Shown: positions 17,877 to 29,069 of the stretch, one piece after another
Position numbering within the stretch: position 1 is the first letter of the stretch
How the letters are laid out: every line of letters begins with the position of its first letter
Origin: Mantamonas sphyraenae
Lineage: Eukaryota; CRuMs; Mantamonadidae
Direction: 5' to 3'
Length of the DNA: 64,000 nt
NCBI GenBank assembly: GCA_026936335.1
Contig: JAPMXV010000003.1
Coordinates: 186,001-250,000 of the forward strand
Position numbers and translations under genes: made by a program
Notes under the pieces: generated by a model
What the model saw: the letters and a program-made list of their open reading frames with translations, nothing else
What the model was told of the DNA's origin: nothing
Database searches by the model: none

Positions 17877-20315
17877 ATGTCAACCATTGTGCCCCGCATC
17901 TCTCTGGATGTCGTCATCCAAGAGCTCAAGGACCTCAACGCCTCCTGTGCAAAGGTTCGCCAGCTCGCCACCAAGCACCCGGACCTCCAGACTCAAATCG
18001 ACGACCTCGTGGTCGCAAGCACCCAGGTTGCAAAAACCCTCCTGACCCACTCCTCCACCCTCGTGTCCCACAAATTCCTCGGCTCCTCCGCCTCTGCCTC
18101 CGCCTCTGCCTCCGACGCCAAAGACGATGACCCATCTTCCGGCACCGACTCTGACCACTCCTTCGAGTCGGAATCCGTCACCGCAAATCCAGAGGCCACC
18201 CTTTTCGTCGTCGAAACCCTCGCTTGTGTCGTCCACGAGTTTCTCCAGCCCGCCGCACAGGCCCTTGACGAGCTCGCCGACGTCTACGATGGCAACATGT
18301 TTGCCTCCATGCTCTTTGACTTTTCCAAGCGTCAAACCACCCTCCAGATCGCCTGGAGCAAGCTCAACCTCATCCACCCGTACCTTGCCCTCGACAACAT
18401 CGTCCTCCCCGATCAAATCATCAACGAGACCACCCCAGCCCTCCAGGACGTCATGCTCGTCCAGGAGGTCGGCGGCAAGATCGGCCGCAACATGAAGTTT
18501 GCCATGCACATGGTCAACGTCGGCGCAGGTTTCATGAGCGACCTCCATGCAGAGGGCGACGGCCAGGTCGAGAAACTCTTCAACTCCATGCTCGGTGCCG
18601 CAAAGGCGCTCGTCTCAACCGAGGAGAGCAAGCGCAAGGTTGACCTCGCTCGCATGGGCTCCCTCAAGGTCGAGGACATGACCCAGTTCTGGTCCATTCC
18701 AGAGAACGAGTGGCTCAAGAAGCTTAGCCTCGGCGAGATTGCCCTTCCCGTCCTCGAGGTCAACCAGATGGTCATGTTCCATCGCGTCGCCCCGCACCTC
18801 TCCAGCGACGCCATCGACAACGACACCACCGTTGCCTTCCGTCTCATGTTCTCCAAGCCCATTCCCCTCCTCCAGAAGCTCCATCAGGCCCAACACACCA
18901 TCCGCTCTCGCAAGGGCTTCACCGTCGAACTCGTCGCAAAGAACCTCGACGACTGGGCATGGTTCAACCGCGCTGCCATCGACGCCCTCGATGCAGAGCT
19001 CCAGCAGGACGCACAGGAACACGCCGCCGACGACGACGACTCGACTGACACACAACAAGACGGCGCCGGCGCCTCCTCCTCCTCCTCCTCTTCCTCCAAG
19101 AAGAAGAAGGAGCAAAACAAGAAGAAGAAGAGCGACAAGAAGAAAGAGGACAAATTGCCCAAGGATTTCACCTCGGATCCGGAGGACCTGCTGGAAGATG
19201 AGGACGACGACGACGAAAGCCGATCTGCGAAACGACTGTGGAAACTGCTGCACACGCAGGCCAAAGAGTACCATGGTGTGCGGCACCTGTCTGCCTCTCA
19301 AGTCAAAGACTCGGTGCATCTGTTGCGCACCTCTGCCCACGGCCAGCCACTCGAAAACGACACCTCGCAGCTGCCCATCGATCCCAAGCACCTCACACGC
19401 GTCCCTGCCGTCGTCATGCACATCCATGGCGGTGGGTTCGTGGCCATGAGCTCCTTTTCTCACCAGAGTTACCTTGCAACTGTCTCCAAGCGTTTAGGCC
19501 TGCCCATTGTCTCTGTCGACTACAGACTCGCCCCTGACTACCCGTATCCCCTTGGCCTCAACGACTGCATCGACGTTTACCGCTTCCTCAGCAACCCTGC
19601 CCACCTCGCACGCATCGGTCTCGCCACAAACAAGATCTTTGTTGTTGGCGACAGCGCAGGCGGTGGCCTTACTGCCAGCCTTGTCCTCCACGCCATTCAA
19701 AACCAGGAGCGCGTTCCCGACGCCGTCGTCCTCGAATACCCGGCTCTCGATCTCAGCCGCAAATTCTACCCTTCCCAAGCCATGCACTTCCGCGACGACC
19801 TCCTGGCCGTTCAGCTTGTCGAGCTCTGCTCCAACGCATACATCGGCGACGGCGATCCCCTCGCCGACCATCTCCTCAGTCCCATGCAGGCCCCCGACGA
19901 TCTGCTCCTCCAATGGCCCAAGACCGTCTGTGCCGTGGGTGGTCTCGATCCCCTGCGTGACAACACCCTTGTTTTCGTTCATCGCCTTGTCCACCTAGGC
20001 AAGGCCGACAACGTCCGCCTCAAACTCTACCCAGACATCGCCCACGGCTTCCTCAACTTTGACATGATCCCCGAGATGAAGATGACTGTCAACGACCTCT
20101 GCAAATGGCTCCTGGCCTTTCTCGCCGACGACGCAGACCTCGACTTTGTCATGGGCATCTCCCGTGACGACACTTCCTCCTCCTCCTCGGCTTCTCAGGC
20201 ACAGGACGACCAACCCAACGTCTCCTCCACCCCATCCACCACTGGACTCCAGGATGACGATGGAAACGAAGTTCACAAAGTCAAGGTCGTGGTGGGCGAC
20301 GACGCGAACGAATGA
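17877..20315 (+). CDS. Hormone-sensitive-lipase-type alpha/beta hydrolase
   Basis: Single exon, 812 residues. The N-terminal 370 residues are helical and match the regulatory HSL_N domain (long helices around LYDGNMFASMLFDFSKRQTT-like sequence and SRKGFTVELVAKNLDDWAWF). A Ser/Lys-rich insert (about 395-445) separates it from the catalytic alpha/beta hydrolase domain. The oxyanion motif HGGG begins at H517, the nucleophile elbow GDSAGG holds Ser593, Asp691 sits in GLDPLRDN, and His723 in DIAHGFLNF completes the triad. SVDYRLAPDYPYP is also typical of the family. The enzyme hydrolyses diacylglycerol, cholesteryl or related esters at lipid droplets; exact substrate is not readable. The start was chosen as the first ATG free of CFAP418 coding sequence. 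The HSL_N plus catalytic layout is a full-length animal-type architecture. Confidence 0.9.
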   Translation: MSTIVPRISLDVVIQELKDLNASCAKVRQLATKHPDLQTQIDDLVVASTQVAKTLLTHSSTLVSHKFLGSSASASASASDAKDDDPSSGTDSDHSFESESVTANPEATLFVVETLACVVHEFLQPAAQALDELADVYDGNMFASMLFDFSKRQTTLQIAWSKLNLIHPYLALDNIVLPDQIINETTPALQDVMLVQEVGGKIGRNMKFAMHMVNVGAGFMSDLHAEGDGQVEKLFNSMLGAAKALVSTEESKRKVDLARMGSLKVEDMTQFWSIPENEWLKKLSLGEIALPVLEVNQMVMFHRVAPHLSSDAIDNDTTVAFRLMFSKPIPLLQKLHQAQHTIRSRKGFTVELVAKNLDDWAWFNRAAIDALDAELQQDAQEHAADDDDSTDTQQDGAGASSSSSSSSKKKKEQNKKKKSDKKKEDKLPKDFTSDPEDLLEDEDDDDESRSAKRLWKLLHTQAKEYHGVRHLSASQVKDSVHLLRTSAHGQPLENDTSQLPIDPKHLTRVPAVVMHIHGGGFVAMSSFSHQSYLATVSKRLGLPIVSVDYRLAPDYPYPLGLNDCIDVYRFLSNPAHLARIGLATNKIFVVGDSAGGGLTASLVLHAIQNQERVPDAVVLEYPALDLSRKFYPSQAMHFRDDLLAVQLVELCSNAYIGDGDPLADHLLSPMQAPDDLLLQWPKTVCAVGGLDPLRDNTLVFVHRLVHLGKADNVRLKLYPDIAHGFLNFDMIPEMKMTVNDLCKWLLAFLADDADLDFVMGISRDDTSSSSSASQAQDDQPNVSSTPSTTGLQDDDGNEVHKVKVVVGDDANE

Positions 20316-20520
20316 ACAAGCAGTGTCCCCCAACAGAATTCCTCCCTCATGGGCGCTTCCTTCAGCTCTGCCTTTTCAGCTATTGTTGAAGGCGCTGCCG
20401 CCTCGGGGGGTGCATGCCGTGATCGCATGTCCACCATGGTCGCCAACAGAGGTCCGTAACGGCTGAAGCGCCAAAATCCAATCCGTCGCACCCCCACCGC
20501 TCTCCACTGCCACCACAGCC

Positions 20521-20685
20521 ATGTCTTCCACTCGCCTTGTGCTCACTCTGTGCCTCTGCTTCACGCTATTGCCCGTCCGCGTGCCCGTACGTCCTGTATT
20601 TCCTCCTCCCACAGGCGACGTCGCCGTCGACGTCAACTCAGGTGCGTTTGTTTGGCCCTTTCCACATCCACCGCTTTGCCCTCGT

Positions 20686-20719
<34 letters not shown>

Positions 20720-23700
20720 ATCCGCTGCCTCTCCGCCTCCATATCTCGCACGGCTTGTGTCCATCCACACGCACTCCTTGCTTCTCTCGTCCGGTGTGAC
20801 GTTTGTGTCCGTGTCCACAACCCCACGTGAGTGTTGCCTTCCGACGCTCACCTCCTCTCCGCAACAGATTCCGACTTTTCAAGCGATCTCGACTCGGACT
20901 CGGATGATGAAGACGGCTACAAGGAGACAGAGGCGGACAAGGTCGAGTTTGAGGGCTACTCGCGCAAGCGACACCTTATGCCGCCGTCCAGCGAGGTGGA
21001 AAAGGCGATGGCCCTTGCGCGCCTCCACCGCGCCGCCGAGAAGAACGAGCTGGAGCTGCTCGAAACCTGCATTGACGCAGGTCTTTTTATTGATCAAACC
21101 AACTCCCAGGGCTACACCCCGCTCCAGGTCGCTCTGCTGAATGGCCACCACGAAACTGCGGTCGTGCTCATCAATGCTGGCGCAAACTGCTGCATTTTCA
21201 CAGACGACAACTTCTCCATGCTGCACATCGTCGTCATGAAGTGCAAGGAAAAGATCAAAGACGCCTCGTTTGTCAAAAAGATGGCCAATGTCGCCAGCCT
21301 GCTGCGAGTCCACGGCTGCGACGCAAACTTCCAGAACGGCGACGGCCTCACCGCATACGATCTGGCACGCAAGCTCGGTGCCCAGGATCTCACAAACATC
21401 ACCAATCCGTTCCACCTGCACAACGCCGTCTTTGACATGGATTCGGGCAAAATCAACAACGTCGCCCTCCTCGAGGAGTTGCTCAGCGTCCCGGGACAGG
21501 ACGTCGACATTCGCAACGAAGAGGGCAAGTCTGCTCTGCACGTCGCCGCCGAAAAGGGCGCCCTCGAGTGTGCCGAGCTGCTCGTTGAGGCTGGCGCAAA
21601 CGTTCTTCTCAAGGACAACATGGGCCTCGCCCCAAAGAACTGGGCCACTTTCAATGGCCAACAAAAGGTGGCCGACTACCTCGTACAAGCCGAGATGGAG
21701 TACAAGAAGAAGGAGGCTGCCAAGCGCAAGATGAAACTCAAGGAGATGGGCAACACCAATCGCTTCCGCTTCCTCAAGGCCTTCCGCCCGCAGGTCACCT
21801 ACTTTGCCTTTCTCACCCTGCTGGCCATTGTGGTCATTGCACGCACGTCTACAGACTTCCATGGTTACTACTTCAAGACTCTCATCGAGGGTTCCATCAT
21901 GGACGGCGACGACGGCGGACGCGGAGACACAACCGAGCTCACCCTGGCCGGCTCAGACCACTTTTGGAGTTATGTGGACGAGTACCTGGTACCCACTCTA
22001 TGGGGAGGCACAAGTACAGGCGTCACCATGGACTACAGCGAACTTGTGGGCGCAGTGCGGTTCCGCCAGCTGCGTGTCAAAGCCAACAGCTGCAGCCTGC
22101 CTGCGTTTGCCAAACCCACCATTTCCGTGTGCTACGCTTCCTTTGACGACTACACTGAATCATCCGATGCATACGGCCCCTCCAACAAGTTTACGTACTC
22201 TTCCGCTGCGACGCTGGGCTACCACGCAGTCGAAGGCAGGTTTGGCACATACACAGGCGGTGGCTTTGTGCAGGACTTTGGGGCCACGCTGTCGCTCAAT
22301 GCCACACAGACCATGGTCGAATCGCTCAAGACGGACAGCTGGATCGATGCACAGACGCGTGCAATCCTGGTCGACGTCAACCTGTACAATCCCAACATCA
22401 ACATGGTGGCCAACACGCGCATCATCAACGAATTCCCACCCACCGGTGGATTCCTTGTCTCTTCGCGCATCCAAGCCATGTACGTCACGCCGTACTACAA
22501 CGGGTGGGACTATGTCAGCCACGTTCTCGAGCTCGCTCTGCTGGCCTTTGTCATCTACTACGCGGTCATGCTGGGCAAACAGCTCATGCGCCAGAAACGC
22601 GCCTTCTTCTACGACATGTGGAACAACCTGGACATGCTCATCACCACTCTCTTCCTGCTGAGCTTCTCCCTGCGCTTTGCCAGCCTGGGAATCGCAGGCG
22701 AAGCACTTGCCACCTTTGAGCGCGACCGGACATCACACATCTCCTTTGAGTCCCTCACGCGCGTGTTTCGATTGGAGCGCGACCTGCTGGCCACCGCCAC
22801 CATCCTTTGCTGGATGCGGCTGATCAAGTACACCCAGCAGCTGCCGCACATCGGTCCCTTTGTGCTGACCGTGGCCAAGATGTCCCAAGACCTGGTCATG
22901 TTCATTGCCATGAGTGTGGTGGTGCTGTGTGGTGTCTCGCTTGCCTTTATGCTGTCGTTTGGCACGCAAGCGTTCGGCTTCCGCGGCTTTGGCGCCACCC
23001 TGAACACGCTGTTTCGCTCTGTGTTTGGCGACTTTGAGTTGGTCAACGTGAGCAGCAACCCGAGCATGGGCACCATGCTCTTTGTTGCCCACGAGATGTT
23101 TACCACAATCATCCTGCTCAACCTGCTCGTCGCCATCCTCAACGACACCTACTCGCGCTACCAGAAGCTGTACAAAATCCAGTGGCGCGACGCAGCGGTA
23201 GCCGACTTGTTGGCAGAGGCAGGCGGCGATGCAAATGACGAGATTGCTGCGCTGATGAAGGAGGAGCTCGAGAAGGAGCTGGGTGGCATGATCGACGTGG
23301 GCCAGGACGTGGACGACGAGAGCAAGGCGCTCGAGGAGGACATCAAGAACATGATGTCCAAGGTGACCACGTTGGCCGAGACGGAGAAGAAGCGCACGCG
23401 CGACCTGGCCGAACAGTTTGAGAAGCTGGACGACAAGATCGAAACCACGGTGAAGCAGATGACGCTGTCGCCCGAACAGATTTCGGAGATGGAAAACCGT
23501 CTGGAGATGCTGGAGAAGAAGGTCGTGGAGAAGGACTCGTTGATCGAGCACGTGCTGACCGAAAAGGAGGAGCAACGCCTGAAGATGATCAAGGACTTTG
23601 ACATGAAGCTGGCTGCGGCCAAGAAGGCCAAGAAGGAGAGCGAAGAAAAGTTGCGCACGGCCGCCAAGCAGCTGCGCGGTGACTTGCGAGGCGAAATGGA

Positions 23701-26110
23701 GCGGCGTCTGAAGAAGTTGCAGGAGCAGAAGCGCAAGAGCGAGGAGGCGCGGGACAAAAAGTACGCCAAGCTGGAACGGATCAAGGAAAAGATGGAGGCC
23801 AAGTACCAACAGGCGCTGGAGAAGCAGTCGGACAAGATGGGCGGGGACATGGACAAGGCGTTGGAGGCGGCAGAGAAGCTGCGGGAAAAGCAGGAGCTGG
23901 AACTGACCGCGCAGCTGATGGAGCTGGAAGAAGCCAAACAGGCAAGCGAAATGGCGCTGCAAGAACAGATGGAGGAGATGCGCGCTGCTCTGGTGGAGGA
24001 GATGGAGCAGAAGTTGGAAGCGGAGGTGGAGGCGCGCAAGAGCGCTGTGGCCGGGTGGAAGGAGCGGTACGCGGAGTTGGAGGAGGCCAAGAAGAACAAC
24101 GAGGCCAAGCTGAAGGGGGTGATCAAACAGCAGAAGGAGGATCTGATCAACAAGATGAAGTCTCGCCTGGATGCAGCGTCGCAGGACAAGGACTCGCTGA
24201 AGAACGACCTGATGACAAAGTACCAACAGTTGCAACTGGAAAAGGAAGAAATGGAGCAGCGACTGACAGCCGAGATGGAGGCGCTGGAGACGCGGCTGAA
24301 GAAAGAGATGGAGGACGCTCTGGATGCTGCGGAAAAGAGGCGAGCCAAGCAGGAGGAGGAGTGCCACGAGAAGCAGCGGGTGATGAAGGAGGAGCGCGAA
24401 CACATGGAGGCATCGTACGAGCAACAGTTGGCACACCTGAAGGAGTCGCACGCAAAGGAGCTTGCGAACAAACTGGCGGCGGCTGCAAACGACAAAGCCA
24501 GCATGGAAGACAAGATGCGTGGAGAGTACGAAAAGTTGGAAGAGGACAAGATGGTGATGGAGGAGGAACTGAACAATGCGATGAAGGCGTTGGAGGAGCG
24601 GCTGACGGAGGAGATGGAAACGGCAGTGCAGAATCTGAAGGACGAGCGCGACACAATGGACGAAGAGTGGGCAGAGACGTACGAGGAACTGGAGCGAGAG
24701 AAGAAGGAGAGCGAAACGGCGTTGCAGAAGCAGATGCGAGATGCAATCCAGGAACTGCAGGAAAGATGCGTGTGGCGGCAAAGGAGGCGGAGCACAGGTT
24801 TGCAGTGGCGGCGGAGGAGCACAAGCAAGCGTACCAGGATCTGCAGCGGGAGAAGGAAGAGATGGAGACGAAGCTGCAGCAGATGATGGCGGAGCAGGAG
24901 AAGCGGCTGACAGGAGAGATGCAGGCGGCGGAGGAAGAGGCGCGGCGCAATGTGGAGGCGATGGAGGCGCGGTTCGAGGAAGAGACAGAGAGGCTGCATC
25001 AAGACTATGCGGAGCAGCTGCATGTGAAGGACATGGAACGGGAGCGTGTGGAGGAGGCGTTCCAAGCGGAAATCGAGCACATCAAGGCGGCCAAGATGGG
25101 CAAGGAGGACGAACTGACGGGCACGCAGAGCGAACTGGCCAAGTGGCAGCGATCGCTGCGTGAGGCGACGAGGGACAACGAGAAACTGGAAAAGGCGTTG
25201 GACAAGCAGGTGCAAAAGATGAACAAGCAGACGGAGCAGTGGAACAGCAAGCGCATGAAGCTGCTGAGCGAGTTGGAAGGGTTGCACGAGAGCGTACGCA
25301 CGCTGACGGCAAGCAACGGTGCGTTGGAGTTGCAGCTGTTTGCGCAGAAGCAACAGAACGAGGCACTGGAGAAGCAGAACAGAGAGGTGAGCTCGGAAAA
25401 CACGCGGCTCAAGGCAGATGCGGTGGACATCGAGGAGCTGCGGGAGGAGTTGGGACGCAAGCAGAAGCAGTTGGACAAGATCATGCCAGAGCTGGAGGAG
25501 CTGCGTGCGGCCAAGGCCGAGGCGGAAAAGCCCGTGTACAAACCGAAGCGCGACAAGATCGACAACATGCTGGCAGAGCTGCTGGTGAAGCTGATGCATC
25601 TGTACATTCCAAGCAACTTTGCACGTATCAGCGAAGGTATGTACCGCTTCGGATCCAAGGTGATTCGCCTGCAGATTTTGAACGGCCAGCTGGTGGCACG
25701 TGTGGGCGGTGGTTTCCTGCCATTTGCAAATTACGCAGAAAAGTACGGCCAGATGGAATGCCGCAAGCTGGAACGACAAGGAGAGCCCGGGCGGCTGGAT
25801 CTTGTGGCGTCGTCCACCAACGTGTTTGACGGCGACGACATTGGCAGCGACGGCGACGTGACGGACCTGGTGGGTGACGTGAACGTGAACCCGGATGACG
25901 ACGGTGGATGGGGCGAATGGATCAAGGCACATCTGGACATTGTGTCTGAGATGTCGAGCCAGAGCGCAGAGGAGCGGCAGGAACGTGCGGAAGAGATTCT
26001 TGGCACTGCCGAGAACGAGCGCGAGCGCAAGGCGTTGCAGACAATGATTGACGAGCAAGAGCGGCGTTTGCAGGCCGCGGAGAATCTGGAAAAGTTGCAA
26101 AAGGGAAGTG

Positions 26111-26152
<42 letters not shown>

Positions 26153-26169
26153 GCAGCGGCAGCGGATGA
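20521..26169 (+). CDS. Ankyrin-repeat polycystin (TRPP-like) channel with giant coiled coil, frameshifted
   Basis: Exon 20521-20641 joins the large exon from 20868 in frame (donor GTGCGT, acceptor AACAG). About six ankyrin repeats (roughly residues 85-315) are followed by a first membrane helix (about 345), a polycystin extracellular domain (about 370-580, with VRFRQLRVKANSC), and five more helices with a pore loop near FGATLNTLFRSVFGDFE. Then comes some 900 residues of Glu/Lys-rich coiled coil, a short folded C-terminal region and a poly-Ser tail. It should be a Ca2+-permeable cation channel whose long coil multimerises or tethers it. The frame breaks at 24762-24764: the coil continues in another frame to 26169, as if one A were missing from GAAAGATG. 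The N-terminus is uncertain: an alternative leader, 20349-20451 plus 20615-20641, is also in phase and would begin MGASFSS, a possible myristoylation site. Confidence 0.8.
20687..20717. repeat. (CA)n dinucleotide repeat in an intron
   Basis: About 15 CA units within the first intron of the ankyrin-polycystin gene. Confidence 0.9.
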
Positions 26170-27235
26170 AGGAAATGAAGCACAGGTCAACCGAGGGCTT
26201 TGATTTGAACTTTTTCGCGGAGCGTTCGCTACTGCGGTAACGTATTTGATCGCCGTAGAGTCGAACGAGGAGGTGAGGAAACTGCACGCCAAAGACGGAG
26301 CCTGCTTTTTGCAGGGTGAGGAGGCGGTTGTGCTGAGTGACGAGCTTGAACGTGTTGCTGGTCTCCTGTACAATAACGCCGTGCAGGCCGACCTGATGCG
26401 GGGAGCGGCTCTGGAGGACGGTGAGCAACGCGCCATGGTAATCGGCCTTGAGGAGGCGCTCGTGGGTGTTGTTGTTGATGGTGATGGGTGTGGGACCAAC
26501 GACATCAGCGGCATACTGTTGCCAGAGGGTGCGCATGGGCTGTGTCTGGGCAAAGGTGGGGTGGTGCTTCTTGCTGAGGACATGAAGACCTTGCTTGCGA
26601 CGCTGAGTTGCGCTCAGCTGCTTGCCACGGTTTGCGTGGTTGCTTCGTGCAGAGGCCGAGGAGGCGGTGGAGCGTGGGTTGTCCATGAGAACAATGGAAT
26701 CGGACGGCAGCTTGCGTGCAATCTCCTTGTTGATGGCAGCAGAGCTGTAGCGGCCGACCGAAGAGGTGCTACGGGGATTCCGGCTCTCCTGCAGCATGAG
26801 GCCACGTACAAACTCGTGAACCACCTCTCCACTGCGCGTGTCCTCTTCTTGAAGCATCCCGTCGTGCTGCATGCGCTCCTTGTCTGCTCCCAGCAGCTTG
26901 GGGCGTGCATTCTTGGGCAACTCAGCATAGATGAGCTTCTCTCCCTCCTCCTGCTCGGTGCTCAGGGCAAACTCGCTTACGGGCTCGTTGCGTCGTTTTC
27001 TATTCTTGCGAGAGGAGGAGGAGGAAGATGAGGTGCTTGTGGTGGAGTTGTGCTTGTTTGTCGGCGTGGTGGCTCCGACGTCGATGCGTTGTCGCTTTTC
27101 GTGATTGCCATGAGAGGAGGAGGAGGAGGAGGAGGAGGAGATGGGGTGTTGGTGTTGTGTTTGAGAGGCGTCTCTGCTGCGCTTGCGTGCCGAGGACGCC
27201 TTTGCACGGGCGGAAGGTGCGCCGGGCTTGGGCAT
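25922..27235 (-). CDS. POP4: RNase P/MRP protein subunit Rpp29 (POP4), extended
   Basis: Single exon. The N-terminal 250 residues are Ser-rich and basic, with nuclear-type clusters (RKNRKRR). The conserved Rpp29 domain spans about 262-351: ERLLKADYHGALLTVLQ, then GLHGVIVQETSNTFKLV, then QIRYRSSERSAKKFKSKPSVDL. The ending RSSERSAKKFK...DL is the true C-terminus in relatives. This subunit helps RNase P bind and process pre-tRNA 5' ends. Here the codon after Leu351 is TGC at 26182-26180, not a stop, so the frame runs 85 more codons to 25922, through a poly-Cys run that is the antisense of the neighbour's AGC repeat. The convergent coding regions would overlap by about 250 bases. A single-base error or recent loss of the stop would explain this. 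Family identity is sure. Confidence 0.85.
26112..26150. repeat. (AGC)13 triplet repeat
   Basis: Thirteen triplets encode the poly-Ser tail of the channel on the plus strand, and a poly-Cys run in the extended Rpp29 frame on the minus strand. Confidence 0.9.
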
Positions 27236-27331
27236 GGGTTTTTCGTCAAGTTTGCTTCAAAACGCGCAGAAACCAAGTGCGCCGATGCACACACCGAAAC
27301 AAGTGAACCACACGACGACGCACCCGCAATC

Positions 27332-28702
27332 ATGTCGAGCAACTCGGAAGCAATGAACGCAGGCATGGAGGATCCGCTGTGGTACCAGTCGCGTATGGCG
27401 CCGGAACTGGGCGAGGAGGAGGCGGCGGATGTGGCGGCGCTGCTGGCAGCGGCGGCTCGCGGGTCGGTGGAGGAGATGGAGGCGCTGGTGGCGGGCAAAG
27501 GAGTGAGTGTGGACGCGGTGTTGGATGCATCGTACTACACGGCGTTGATGGTTGCGTGCCAGCACGGACACGTGGAGGCGGTGAAGTACCTACTGAGCAA
27601 GGATGCAGATGTGCATGCGGTCAAATTCGACGGCGTGACGGCGTTCCTGATTGCCATGCAGAGCGAGGAGCTTGAAGTGGCGTCTCTGCTGCTGGAGAGT
27701 GGGGCGTCGCTGGAGGCCGCCAACGAGGACGGAGCCACGGCACTGCACGAGGCGGCACAGGAGAACCACACAGAGGCAGCCAAGTTTCTACTGGAAAAGG
27801 GAATGAGTGTGGAGGCGACGGATGACGACGGGTGGGTGCCGTTGATGTACGCGGCGCAGAACGGACATGCAGGCATGTGCCAGCTGCTGCTGGAGGCAGG
27901 CACGCCGGTGGACTTTGAGGACGAGGACGGTGGCACGGCGTTGTTTCTGGCCTGCCAGGGAGCACACCTGGAAACGATCGAGGTGCTGGTTGGCGCCGGG
28001 GCAGGGGTCAACGTGGCCGACGAGGACGGCTGGACCCCGTTCCTGTTTGCAGCGCAGCACGGATACGTGGACGTGGTGCAACAGCTCATGAAACTGGACG
28101 TGGACCTGACGGCAGTGAACAAGAACGGCCTGAACGGCGTGCACCTGTGTGCGCAGGACGGCCACGAGGCACTGCTGGGCATCCTGCTGGAACAGGGTGT
28201 GGAGAGCGACCTTCCCAACAAGGAAGGCATCTCTGCGTTTATGTTGGCTGCCCAGGACGGACAGGTGGCATGCATGGAAACCCTGCGTGCACGTGGGGCA
28301 CAAGTGGACCGCGAGGCGAAGCGCACCAAGGCCTCGGCGTTGCATCTCGCGGCGGAGGAGGGCCATGCAAACAGTGTGGAGTACCTGCTGGGTCTGGTGG
28401 CACAGTCTCAGGCTGGCAATTTGCATGCCGATGTGAAGGATGCAATGGGACGCACGCCGCTGCTGCTGGCTGCGCTCAAGGGACGCACCGAAGCCTGCCT
28501 CAAGTTGCTCGAACTCGGCGCCGATCAGAGCTCCGAAGCCATCATGGCGGCCGTGGCCGTGGCACGAAGCAAGGGGTACACGGAAACGGCCGAGGCGTTG
28601 TTGAGTGGAGGTGGCAATGGAAACGAGGAGGCCAAGGAGAAGACGGAGGAGGAGGAGGAGGGAGAAGGGGCTGCCAGCAACTCGGCAGGGCCCAGCGAGT
28701 GA
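27332..28702 (+). CDS. Ankyrin-repeat protein
   Basis: Single exon, 456 residues. After about 50 residues, 11 or 12 ankyrin repeats run almost to the end, each near 33 residues with the usual TALMVACQHGHVEAVKYLL or TPFLFAAQHGYVDVVQQLM consensus. The C-terminal 35 residues are acidic and unstructured. No other domain is present, so it is a pure scaffold; partners cannot be inferred. Codon use strongly favours GC-ending codons like its neighbours. Its start is 96 bases from the divergent Rpp29 start. Confidence 0.85.
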   Translation: MSSNSEAMNAGMEDPLWYQSRMAPELGEEEAADVAALLAAAARGSVEEMEALVAGKGVSVDAVLDASYYTALMVACQHGHVEAVKYLLSKDADVHAVKFDGVTAFLIAMQSEELEVASLLLESGASLEAANEDGATALHEAAQENHTEAAKFLLEKGMSVEATDDDGWVPLMYAAQNGHAGMCQLLLEAGTPVDFEDEDGGTALFLACQGAHLETIEVLVGAGAGVNVADEDGWTPFLFAAQHGYVDVVQQLMKLDVDLTAVNKNGLNGVHLCAQDGHEALLGILLEQGVESDLPNKEGISAFMLAAQDGQVACMETLRARGAQVDREAKRTKASALHLAAEEGHANSVEYLLGLVAQSQAGNLHADVKDAMGRTPLLLAALKGRTEACLKLLELGADQSSEAIMAAVAVARSKGYTETAEALLSGGGNGNEEAKEKTEEEEEGEGAASNSAGPSE

Positions 28703-28836
28703 GGGTGTTGACAGTGTGGGACAAAAGGGTGGATTTGAGTGCAATGAATTGCAAATGGAAGGTTTTGATTGTCGATTCGATTGTCGATGGTCGATGGTCG
28801 ATGGTCGATGGATGCGACCGGGGGACCACCGCAAAG

Positions 28837-29033
28837 ATGCTGAGCTCGACGCCGTCGCACCCGATGCGAGCGGGAATGCCGAGCACGGTGGACGAGCTGG
28901 GAGGCATTGGCGCACAGCGCAAGTTGGACATGGAAGCAGGCATGTACGTGGAGGCAGCACGTGGATCACGTCGACGGGCTCCCAAGACAGCCAACTCGCC
29001 GTTTGATCAAGAGGCACAGCAGTACCGCAAGAG

Positions 29034-29069
<36 letters not shown>

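Noticed and set aside
20587..20614. Possible 28-base intron (GTACGT to CACAG) in the channel leader
   Set aside because: Too short for the spliceosome and far below other introns here; the donor is more likely unused.
22733..26583. Two long minus-strand frames across the channel's coiled coil
   Set aside because: They mirror Glu/Lys codons as Leu/Ser-rich sequence and show no domain; only the Rpp29 part above 26180 is real.
28780..28812. Short near-tandem GATGGTCGATGGTC units that look repeat-array-like
   Set aside because: Only about four short units without spacers; not a CRISPR array, just a simple repeat in a 5' leader.
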